NCBI GenBank assembly: GCA_964481765.1
Contig: CAYZVJ010000031.1
Location: forward strand, 1-31,166
Origin: G020353115 sp964481765
GTDB taxonomy: Bacteria > Bacteroidota > Bacteroidia > Bacteroidales > VadinHA17
DNA length: 31,166 bases
Reading direction: 5' to 3'
A program made the position numbers and the translations under genes. Shown in pieces: positions 24,944 through 31,166 of the stretch. Each line of letters starts with the position of its first letter. Positions within the stretch are counted from its first letter, which is position 1. The notes beneath the pieces were generated by a model. It had not been told where the DNA came from, did no database searches, and was given only the letters and a program-made list of their open reading frames with translations.

Positions 24944-25822
24944 TTAACCGTTCAGTTTATCGAAAATTCCGATAATGCGTTCGAGCTCTTCGCCGGTTTC
25001 AAAGGGAATAACAATCCTGCCTTTTCCATGTTCATTGACCCTGAACCGGACATCGGAATTAAAAAATTTGGAGAGGTGTTGTTCTAATTCGCTGAATTCA
25101 GCAATTCTTTGTTTCTTCCTTTCTGATGTATCGTTGAGGTTCGCCGATTTTCTGTTCAGTGCCCTGACAATACCCTCAACTTTTCTGACAGACATATCTT
25201 CATCAACAATCCGGTAATAGGCCTGGATCTGAATTTTGGGGTCATCCACATTGATCAGGGTCCGGGCATGCCCCATACCAATCTTTTTTTCACGGATTCC
25301 GAGTTGTATTTCAGCCGGCAGTCGAAGCAGCCTGAGGTAATTGGAAATGGTCGACCGCTTCTTTCCCACCCGGTCGCTCAGGTTCTCCTGGGTCAGGTTG
25401 CACTCCTCGATCAGGCGCTGGTAACTAATGGCAACCTCGATCGCATCCAGGTCTTCTCTCTGGATATTCTCCACGAGTGCCAGTTCAAGCATTGCCTGAT
25501 CATCTGCTGTACGGATATAGGCAGGAACTGTTTTCAGACCGGCAATAATAGCGGCTTTGTATCTTCGTTCACCGGTAATCAGCTGGAACCGGTTTTCACC
25601 AACCTTCCTGACAGTCAGGGGTTGAATAATGCCCAATTCTTTTATGGATGACGCCAGTTCAATTAATCCCTCCTCATCCATCCTGGCTCTTGGTTGAAAG
25701 GGATTTACATCAATCCGTTCAACATCGATCTCATTGATTGAACCAATCTGCTCCAGTTTCTCCCTGTCGGCATCATCAATCAGTGCTCCAAGACCTCTTC
25801 CCAACGCATTTCGTTTCGTCAT
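24944..25822 (-). CDS. parB: Chromosome partitioning protein ParB
   Basis: A centromere-binding CTPase that loads on parS sites and works with ParA. The N-terminal signature is ALGRGLGALI (6-15). The ParB/Srx-type CTP-binding domain has NPFQPR (40-45), ITGERRYKAA (82-91) and ENIQRED (118-124). A helix-turn-helix spans about 143-165 (LTQENLSDRVGKKRSTISNYL), and a C-terminal dimerisation region ends IIGIFDKLNG. The length of 292 aa is typical. parA is 50 bp upstream. No canonical parS (TGTTTCACGTGAAACA) was seen in the window. Confidence 0.96.
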   Translation of the reverse strand: MTKRNALGRGLGALIDDADREKLEQIGSINEIDVERIDVNPFQPRARMDEEGLIELASSIKELGIIQPLTVRKVGENRFQLITGERRYKAAIIAGLKTVPAYIRTADDQAMLELALVENIQREDLDAIEVAISYQRLIEECNLTQENLSDRVGKKRSTISNYLRLLRLPAEIQLGIREKKIGMGHARTLINVDDPKIQIQAYYRIVDEDMSVRKVEGIVRALNRKSANLNDTSERKKQRIAEFSELEQHLSKFFNSDVRFRVNEHGKGRIVIPFETGEELERIIGIFDKLNG

Positions 25823-25872
25823 CCTGTTGTCAAATGGTTAAAATTATGGGGTAAATCAATGACTGACTCCTG

Positions 25873-26673
25873 TTATTCCAGTATTTTCTCAGCGTTGCTG
25901 ATTCTCGTTTTTTCGTTCTTTTGAAGCAATTCGCGGGCAAGATTCAGATGATTGATTGCCCCCCGTGAATTGGCATCATACATCAGTGCCGGTTTACCGA
26001 AACTGGGAGCCTCACTTAATTTTATGTTTCGCTGAATGATGGTTTCAAACACCATTTGCTGGAAATGCTTTTGTACTTCATCCACCACCTGGTTGCTTAA
26101 GCGAAGCCTTGAATCATACATCGTCAGAAGAAATCCTTCGATTTCAAGCTCCGGGTTCAACCGGGTTTGTATAATCTTTATGGTATTTAGTAATTTCCCC
26201 AGACCTTCCAGGGCAAAATATTCACACTGTACCGGTATAATCACTGAGTCAGCTGCCGTTAAAGCATTTACCGTAAGGAGCCCGAGGGAGGGTGAACAGT
26301 CGATGAAAACAAATTCATAGTTATCCTTGACCTTCTCAATCACCTGTTTCAGCATTTTTTCCCGGTTGGGCAGGTTCAACATTTCAATCTCGGCACCAAC
26401 CAGGTCAATGTGGCTTGGGATCAGGTCCAGATTGTCAATCTCGGTAGATAGAACGATATCCCTCGGATTGACACCATCGATCAGGCATTCATAAATGCTG
26501 GTTTTTATGTTCCGGATATCAAAACCGATACCGGATGTAGCATTTGCCTGTGGATCTGCATCAACGATCAGTACTTTCGTTTCCAATGCAGCCAGGCTTG
26601 CGGCAAGATTGATCACTGTGGTCGTTTTTCCAACACCCCCTTTTTGATTCGCCAATGCAATTGTCTTTCCCAT
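25873..26673 (-). CDS. parA: Chromosome partitioning ATPase ParA (Soj)
   Basis: A deviant Walker ATPase that binds DNA in its ATP form and drives origin segregation with ParB. The Walker A is KGGVGKTTT (11-19), with signature lysine K11; Walker A' and B are VDADPQANAT and FVFIDCSPSLGLLTVNAL. The 266-aa length and lack of an N-terminal HTH mark the chromosomal (Soj-like) type. It heads the minus-strand block parA-parB-DUF5683-mltD and is divergent from the lipid kinase gene, with a 215-bp gap containing a promoter and an inverted repeat. Confidence 0.96.
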   Translation of the reverse strand: MGKTIALANQKGGVGKTTTVINLAASLAALETKVLIVDADPQANATSGIGFDIRNIKTSIYECLIDGVNPRDIVLSTEIDNLDLIPSHIDLVGAEIEMLNLPNREKMLKQVIEKVKDNYEFVFIDCSPSLGLLTVNALTAADSVIIPVQCEYFALEGLGKLLNTIKIIQTRLNPELEIEGFLLTMYDSRLRLSNQVVDEVQKHFQQMVFETIIQRNIKLSEAPSFGKPALMYDANSRGAINHLNLARELLQKNEKTRISNAEKILE

Positions 26674-26727
26674 CCAATGATTGATTATAATTTTCCTATA
26701 AAGTATCCACTGTTTTATTCCCGTTAC

Positions 26728-26756
26728 GAGTGGTCAAAGATACGACTTTACCACTC
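26728..26756 (-). promoter_or_regulatory. parA promoter -7 box inside an inverted repeat
   Basis: On the minus strand TATCTTTG (26742-26735) is an exact TAnnTTTG box, 61 bp before the parA start. It is embedded in an inverted repeat, GAGTGGT plus AAAG (26728-26739, one unpaired C) facing CTTTACCACTC (26746-26756) across six bases. No -33 TTG was found. The repeat could be an operator, for example for autoregulation by ParA/ParB. The rest of the 26674-26888 gap is AT-rich with nothing further recognised. Confidence 0.45.
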
Positions 26757-26888
26757 TTTAAAGATTTTTACCCTAAATTGAATTGTAAACATTTTTTCTT
26801 CATTTATAAACAAATTATTAACATCATATCATAAATTTTCTGATATTTATCGGGCATTCTATATGATTATCAATCCATAAAGTTCGGT

Positions 26889-27836
26889 ATGAACAAGAAC
26901 AATTCCGATTCGTCATGGTTTGTCCTGGTCAATCCCGTTGCCGGAAGTGGCGAAGGGGAAAAAGACTGGGAGAAAATATCCTGTTTGCTCGGGCAAAACG
27001 GATTCTCCTTCACCCATCAATCCACTCTACGGAAGTATCATGCCATCGAGCTGGTTACCGAAGCAGTAAATCAAGGCACAAACAAGATCATTGTAGTCGG
27101 TGGTGACGGGACCCTGAATGAAGCTGTTAACGGGGTCTTCGCTCAAAAGCGGATTCCCACCGATGAGGTCCTCCTTGGGATGATCCCGGTTGGGACCGGA
27201 AACGACTGGGGGAGAATGTTTCACATTCCCTCCGATTATAAAGAAGCTATCAGGATACTGAAAAAAGGACAAACTTTCCGTCAGGATGCCGGGTTGGTCC
27301 GGTATATCGCCGGCGGCCAGCAAACATCAAGGTATTTCATCAACATCGCAGGATTGGGATTCGATGCCCGGGTAGTACAAAAAGCCAACAAGCAGAAAGA
27401 GGAGGGCAAGCACGGTGTACTGCTATACTTCCTCAATATCTTTGCCACGCTCATGAACTACAAAAGCACCCGTGTTTCCATTGAAGTTGACGGGAAACCG
27501 GTATTTGAAAACAGCGTACTCTCCATAAGCCTGGGAAACGGCCGGTATGCGGGAGGAGGGATGCTTCAGACTCCGGATGCAAAACCGGATGACGGGCTGC
27601 TGGACCTTACCGTCATAAAAGCCATGGGCAGACTCCGGGTAATCACCAGCCTGAAAAAACTGTACGATGGACACATCCTGGAGCATCCGATGATTGAAGG
27701 GTTCACCGGGAAGCGGATCCGCATTGATTCCGATCCGCTGATTTATGCAGAATCCGACGGAGAATCACTGGGACATACACCGGTTGAGTTCGAGATCCTG
27801 CCGAAAAGCCTGCAGGTGATTGTGGGAAGGGTGTGA
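26889..27836 (+). CDS. Diacylglycerol kinase family lipid kinase (YegS/BmrU/DgkB type)
   Basis: Phosphorylates a lipid substrate (diacylglycerol, or a related lipid such as a sphingoid base or ceramide) with ATP at the membrane surface. Motifs: NPVAGSG (15-21), the nucleotide-binding GGDGTLNE (71-78), PVGTGNDW (100-107), then GLGFDARV and GNGRYAGGGM, and the C-terminal DGLLDLTVIKA and YAESDGESLG with the catalytic-base region. Its 315-aa length is normal and no domain is missing. It stands alone, divergent from parA and followed by a repeat-rich gap. Bacteroidota often make sphingolipids, so a sphingosine-like substrate is possible but cannot be told from sequence. Confidence 0.9.
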   Translation: MNKNNSDSSWFVLVNPVAGSGEGEKDWEKISCLLGQNGFSFTHQSTLRKYHAIELVTEAVNQGTNKIIVVGGDGTLNEAVNGVFAQKRIPTDEVLLGMIPVGTGNDWGRMFHIPSDYKEAIRILKKGQTFRQDAGLVRYIAGGQQTSRYFINIAGLGFDARVVQKANKQKEEGKHGVLLYFLNIFATLMNYKSTRVSIEVDGKPVFENSVLSISLGNGRYAGGGMLQTPDAKPDDGLLDLTVIKAMGRLRVITSLKKLYDGHILEHPMIEGFTGKRIRIDSDPLIYAESDGESLGHTPVEFEILPKSLQVIVGRV

Positions 27837-27872
27837 GAAATATTCAACGTTCAACCCTGCTTTCAGCGGGAT

Positions 27873-27912
27873 ACCTGCCAGCCGGTTCACCCGCCGGAGG
27901 AGGGCAGGCTGG
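27873..27912 (-). repeat. GC-rich REP-like element, copy 3
   Basis: CCTGCCAGCCGG and CCGGAGGAGGGCAGGCTGG form the arms. On the minus strand it reads CCAGCCTGCCCTCCTCCGGC followed by GGGTGAACCGGCTGGCAGG, sharing CCTGCCCTCCT and CGGCGGGTGAA-CGGC with the copy at 20655-20712. It starts 36 bp after the lipid kinase stop. Confidence 0.65.
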
Positions 27913-28194
27913 AATTCGACTTTATAATTTCAGTGCGCCATTCAACTTCTGAAATTATAGTCTCATTTACATCCAACGTTCAAACCCGCCTGCCTGACGC
28001 CTGCCTGCCCTGTTAAAGTCGATTCGGGAGAGTCGACCTACATAATTTCGTTATGTTTAGTCTCGAATTGGTATTACCGGCTGGTCTGGTCATTCAATAT
28101 ATAATGCAAGCAAATTTTGTCAGACTTTCAGAGCGATTTTTCATTCCTCTCACCATTCATGCTCAACGGTTTGTAGCAAATAGGAAGCCACCAA

Positions 28195-28220
28195 TGCCTG
28201 CCATGGCAGGCAGGCTTTTT
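28195..28220 (+). terminator. Perfect palindrome with T tract, possible terminator
   Basis: TGCCTGCC (28195-28202) and GGCAGGCA (28205-28212) are exact complements with an AT centre; GGC and five T follow. It could terminate plus-strand transcripts from the lipid kinase region, or be a reduced member of the GCCTGCC repeat family. Confidence 0.35.
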
Positions 28221-28386
28221 ATCAAAGGGGGACAAAGAGATTTCTATTTTTTTATTTAACTCCCTCATCAGCAAGATAACTATCATAACTGACTTATAAC
28301 TATTAACTTATAACGTATAACTATTTCATATCTGCACACAGATACCGCAATCCTACCAATCTTATTGCAAAGAGAGGATAAATGCT

Positions 28387-29538
28387 TCATTTCTGCACCA
28401 ATTGTATCTCAAACAGTTTCGGCCAGCGCTTACCGGTAACAAACAACCGCTTGTTCCCGGGATCGTAGGCGATGCCGTTCAGCACATCGATCCGGTCATG
28501 CGCATCTTCCGGTTGAAGCAGCCCTTTCAGGTCGATCCGTGACAACACCCTGCCGGTTTCCGGCTCGATCACCACGATGAAGTCCGTCTGGTAGACATTG
28601 GCATAGATCTTACCATCAATATACTCCAGTTCATTCAGGTTGGTGATGGCTTTCTCATAGTCAAACACCTCGATCCGGGATACTTCCGTAAAGTATTCCG
28701 GCTCAAGGAAATAGATTATGTGGGAACCATCGCTCATGATCAGCTGTTCTCCATTCGTGGTCAGCCCCCACCCCTGGGTAGGATATTCGATCCGGTTGAT
28801 CACACGGAAAGAGGCTTTGTCATAAACGAAGCCCACTTTTGAGGTCCAGGTAAGCTGGATAATTTTATCACCGAAGATGCAGGCTCCTTCACCAAACAGG
28901 TTGGGGGGAAGGTTCAGGCTCTCGATCAGTTCACCGGTTTCCAGGTTTACTTTGCGAAGGGTTGATTCACCCCGTTGTCCGGTGCTTTCGTAAAGGATCC
29001 CATTTTCATATACAAGGCCCTGGGTATAAGCTGTTATATCATGGGGATAAGTATGCACTACCCGGTAACCATACTGCTCCGGGACGTTATCGGATTGAAG
29101 AATTACAAAAACCGTATTGTTCTCTTTTTGTCCATCCCTGCCGAATGTTACGGTTTTAATGGTTCTTTTCCCGACGGGTGATTGTTCACTGTTCCAGTAG
29201 AAAAGCAGGTCATCACGATAAGAGACTCCCTGGTAGCTGCCATCCACAAATACCTGGAACGAATCGATCCCTTCCACGCCTTCCATCAGGGCAAGCTGAA
29301 CCGGAACACGGTCGCCCCTGCGAAAGATCTCTTCCCTTCCGGGTTTACTGATATAGCTGATCTTTTCCGTGGATACCCTCGTGTCTGCACTCTGTTCTTT
29401 TGCGTTTTTTGCCTCATCGGAAACGGTTTTTCTGTCACTGCCACCCGAACAGGAAACTACCAGCAAGAAGATGGACAGAAGAAATATTCCCGGTTTGACA
29501 AAACTCCGTACAGGTAAGGGAAGTATGTTATTCCTCAT
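28387..29538 (-). CDS. Lipoprotein glutaminyl-peptide cyclotransferase (glutamine cyclotransferase)
   Basis: Converts N-terminal glutamine of exported proteins to pyroglutamate. A lipoprotein signal is present, with lipobox VVSC and lipidated C30, so it sits on the outer or inner membrane facing the periplasm. A ~110-residue N-terminal Ig-like part (PGREEIFRRGDRVPVQL...) precedes the five-bladed propeller domain (from about residue 155): FTQGL-like YTQGLVYENGILYESTG, NLFGEGACIFGDKIIQLTW, GWGLTTNGEQLIMSDG, NELEYIDGKIYANVYQTD and VLNGIAYDPGNKRLFVTGKRWPKLFEI. These match the Glu_cyclase_2 family closely. Its ATG overlaps the stop of the upstream HAD gene (ATGA), so the two are coupled. Confidence 0.92.
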   Translation of the reverse strand: MRNNILPLPVRSFVKPGIFLLSIFLLVVSCSGGSDRKTVSDEAKNAKEQSADTRVSTEKISYISKPGREEIFRRGDRVPVQLALMEGVEGIDSFQVFVDGSYQGVSYRDDLLFYWNSEQSPVGKRTIKTVTFGRDGQKENNTVFVILQSDNVPEQYGYRVVHTYPHDITAYTQGLVYENGILYESTGQRGESTLRKVNLETGELIESLNLPPNLFGEGACIFGDKIIQLTWTSKVGFVYDKASFRVINRIEYPTQGWGLTTNGEQLIMSDGSHIIYFLEPEYFTEVSRIEVFDYEKAITNLNELEYIDGKIYANVYQTDFIVVIEPETGRVLSRIDLKGLLQPEDAHDRIDVLNGIAYDPGNKRLFVTGKRWPKLFEIQLVQK

Positions 29539-29990
29539 GGTTTTTTTCTTTTAAACAGTTTTCGCAGTCCCTGGATCAGTGAAATATTCGCACCGGAGAA
29601 TGTTTTCTGAGCCCTCTTTTGATCTTCCTGCATGCCGGCATTCAGCATTTCCCATATCTTGCTCCAGCCGGGGAATCCACCGATATTTTTATCATCGATA
29701 AACAGATCAACATCAATTTTCCTGCTCACCGTATCATCAAACACCTCCTCGGGGTAACTCTTGTTCACTGCATAGAATTCCACGCCCCTCTGCCGGCAAA
29801 ATTCAAGTGCCTCTTCCAGCTCTTTTCCCGTTCGGTATGTCCAAAGGATGATCCTGAATCCTCTCTTTTGCATCTCCCGCAAGGTTTCAAACGCGAATAG
29901 TTTCTCTTTTCCAATATCCGGATAGGCATGTTCCACAATGGTTCCATCAAAATCGATGGCTACGCGGATATTGACAAATTCTTTTTCCAT
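29535..29990 (-). CDS. Small HAD-superfamily hydrolase (BT0820-like)
   Basis: A compact HAD phosphatase-like protein. Motif I is IDFDGTIVEH near the N-terminus (nucleophile D13, general acid D15 from the ATG at 29990), motif II is LWTYRTG and motif IV is LFIDDKNIGG. There is little or no cap domain. The family is known mainly from Bacteroidetes structures of unassigned substrate. A longer frame begins at 30026 (MFLIFIRKLIQP...), but the MEKEF start gives the usual short lead-in to motif I. The C-terminus is basic (RKLFKRKKP). It is linked to the cyclotransferase by a 4-base ATGA overlap; the functional connection is not obvious. Confidence 0.82.
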   Translation of the reverse strand: MEKEFVNIRVAIDFDGTIVEHAYPDIGKEKLFAFETLREMQKRGFRIILWTYRTGKELEEALEFCRQRGVEFYAVNKSYPEEVFDDTVSRKIDVDLFIDDKNIGGFPGWSKIWEMLNAGMQEDQKRAQKTFSGANISLIQGLRKLFKRKKP

Positions 29991-30062
29991 AGGCTGGATT
30001 AATTTCCGGATAAAAATAAGGAACAATTGTTACTTTTCCTGCTGTACAGCCAACTAATTAAC

Positions 30063-31049
30063 TCACTCCGTTTCAAACGGGTATTTCAAACCGATCTGAT
30101 CCCTCACCCGATCCATGGTTTGCATAATTGCCAGTGATTCATCCAGGGGCATGATGCTGTTTTCTGTTTCTCCACGGCGGATGCAATCCATCACCTCCTG
30201 AGCCTGGTAATTATAACCGGAGCCCTGAAAAGGTGGTTCAAGAATCTCAACCGTTTTCTCTCCGCGAATAAGGGTCGCACTTCTTGCTTTCCAGAACTGT
30301 GGGATATGAAACGATCCGTTTTCACCCACGACATGTGCACTCCGTGGTGATATTCCCCGGATGGTACTTGCCAGGATTGCCAGGGCATTATCCCCATAAC
30401 GGAACAGGTAGGATGATTGCTCATCAACCGAAGTATCACCAATGACAGCCTGGCTTAAAATCTCATCCGGTTGCTTTTCAAAGATCAGGGAAGCGAAGGA
30501 TATGGGATAAACACCGATATCGAGCAACGCACCGCCTGCCAGTTCCGGATTATATACCCTGCTTTTAGGATCATAAGGTGCCTTGAATCCAAAATCGGCA
30601 AACAGCGTATTGACTGCTCCGATATCTCCTTTTTTAATCCGTTCTTTCACTGCCTGAATGACCGGCAGGAACCTGGTCCACATCGCCTCCATCAGGAACA
30701 CTTTTTCCCTGTGTGCAAGGGCAATGATCTGTTCTGCTTCTGCTGCATTTACACAAAATGGCTTTTCAACCAGCACCGGTTTCCCGTTTTCGATACACAA
30801 GGTTGCTGCACCAAGGTGATCGTTGTGCCGGGTTGCCACGTATATCACATCGATATCGGGATCGTTGACAAGTTCTGAATAGCTGGAATACCGGCGTTCG
30901 ACATTGAAGGTCTTCCCGAGATTTTCAGCCCGTTCTTCTGATTTTGATGCTACACCCAGCAGTCTGGCATCCCGCAGAACAGCAAGGTCACGTGCAAATG
31001 AAACAGCAATATTGCCACATCCAAGGATGCCCCAGTTGATTGAATTCAT
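30063..31049 (-). CDS. Gfo/Idh/MocA family NAD(P)-dependent oxidoreductase
   Basis: A cytoplasmic sugar or cyclitol dehydrogenase-type enzyme. The N-terminal Rossmann fold has GILGCGNIA (7-15); VATRHNDHLGAA and VEKPFCV (94-100, the conserved Glu-Lys-Pro with K96) follow, then the C-terminal alpha/beta domain with GGALLDIGVYPI, where D and H/Y residues bind substrate. The usual catalytic histidine slot (DxGxHxxD) reads DIGVYPI, a variant seen in the dihydrodiol dehydrogenase-like subgroup. The length of 328 aa is standard. The HAD gene starts 73 bp further on the same strand. The substrate is unknown. Confidence 0.92.
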   Translation of the reverse strand: MNSINWGILGCGNIAVSFARDLAVLRDARLLGVASKSEERAENLGKTFNVERRYSSYSELVNDPDIDVIYVATRHNDHLGAATLCIENGKPVLVEKPFCVNAAEAEQIIALAHREKVFLMEAMWTRFLPVIQAVKERIKKGDIGAVNTLFADFGFKAPYDPKSRVYNPELAGGALLDIGVYPISFASLIFEKQPDEILSQAVIGDTSVDEQSSYLFRYGDNALAILASTIRGISPRSAHVVGENGSFHIPQFWKARSATLIRGEKTVEILEPPFQGSGYNYQAQEVMDCIRRGETENSIMPLDESLAIMQTMDRVRDQIGLKYPFETE

Positions 31050-31094
31050 GGTATCTTTCTTTTCTTTCTGCTGCTAAAATACCTAAATTTCACT

Positions 31095-31102
31095 TATTTT
31101 TG
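31095..31102 (+). promoter_or_regulatory. Candidate -7 box (TATTTTTG) at the right edge
   Basis: TATTTTTG fits TAnnTTTG and lies 35 bp before an ATG at 31137, divergent from the oxidoreductase. No -33 TTG is seen. Confidence 0.4.
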
Positions 31103-31136
31103 TCAGGAAACAGATCGCACCACTAAATGCGAAGTT

Positions 31137-31166
31137 ATGCCTGAAAGAAGATCCTTCACCCGCCAT
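31137..31166 (+). CDS. Possible start of a plus-strand gene, cut by the window end
   Basis: An ATG at 31137 opens a frame of ten codons (MPERRSFTRH) that reaches the end of the window without a stop. Its only support is the promoter-like box just upstream and the divergent layout. The product cannot be named from so few residues. Confidence 0.35.
   Translation, partial: MPERRSFTRH

Larger units (their letters stand above)
27837..28386. other. 550-bp repeat-rich gap without a convincing gene
   Basis: Contents in order: twin CAACGTTCAA(A)CCC motifs (27845-27856 and 27974-27986); a GC-rich element (27873-27912); an inverted repeat TATAATTTCAG (27923-27933) / CTGAAATTATA (27949-27959); two GCCTGCCTG direct repeats (27988-28010); a CATAA/TTATG hairpin (28041-28055); a perfect palindrome with T tract (28195-28220); and AT-rich repeats of TATAACTAT type (28268-28323). 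A 68-codon open frame at 28053-28259 runs through the palindrome and is not believed. Confidence 0.65.

Noticed and set aside
28053..28259. 68-codon open frame in the gap before the cyclotransferase
   Set aside because: It runs through the TGCCTGCC palindrome and other repeats and shows no domain, promoter or ribosome site.
30020..30060. Palindromes GCTGTACAGC and AACAATTGTT before the HAD gene
   Set aside because: Short palindromes of this size are expected by chance and no promoter or terminator feature goes with them.

Overview
The window looks like chromosomal DNA from a free-living member of the Bacteroidota. Four things point there: a secreted protein with a type IX secretion (gliding-type) C-terminal sorting domain, two families largely confined to that phylum (DUF4290 and DUF5683), promoter-like TAnnTTTG boxes upstream of several genes, and few convincing Shine-Dalgarno sequences. 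Most genes are housekeeping or envelope genes. No rRNA, tRNA, CRISPR array or prophage was seen.

Layout. 1-1457: short repeats, then a T9SS-exported PKD-domain protein on the minus strand. 1720-4714: a PcrA/UvrD helicase and a DUF4290 protein. 5042-6892: the co-chaperone pair grpE-dnaJ behind a striking inverted repeat. 7082-9362: a two-gene ABC-2 exporter (NatA/NatB type). 9448-10620: a response regulator with an AAA+ domain but no DNA-binding domain and an altered sigma-54 contact loop. 10672-13731: two polytopic membrane proteins of the glycosyltransferase-C/DUF2079 type; the second is clearly AT-richer. They converge with a minus-strand block that, read in its own direction, runs parA, parB, DUF5683, mltD (26673 to 22647), an SGNH hydrolase, a repeat-plus-transposase island, an MBOAT O-acyltransferase, a GT2 glycosyltransferase, a SAM methyltransferase and a large membrane protein (ending at 13705). 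The second half of that block reads as a pathway for building and O-acylating a surface glycan or lipid-linked sugar. 26889-27836: a diacylglycerol-kinase-family lipid kinase. 27837-28386: a 550-bp repeat-filled gap. 28387-31049: a minus-strand run of a Gfo/Idh/MocA oxidoreductase, a small HAD hydrolase and a lipoprotein glutaminyl cyclase. A new plus-strand gene may start at 31137.

The most unusual feature is the island between the SGNH hydrolase and the MBOAT gene (19681-21036). Four palindrome types (A, B, C, D) are arranged with regular spacing, as C-A-D units of about 97 bp and A-B units of about 68 bp. A 183-bp direct repeat flanks a single-domain HUH (IS200/RAYT-like) transposase. A second, GC-rich palindromic element has inserted into the loop of one A palindrome; the uninterrupted version of the same site lies 0.9 kb away. 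Further copies of the GC-rich family occur near 4.7 kb and 27.9 kb. This looks like a mosaic REP/BIME-like system, probably mobilised by the transposase, sitting inside an envelope-polysaccharide operon.
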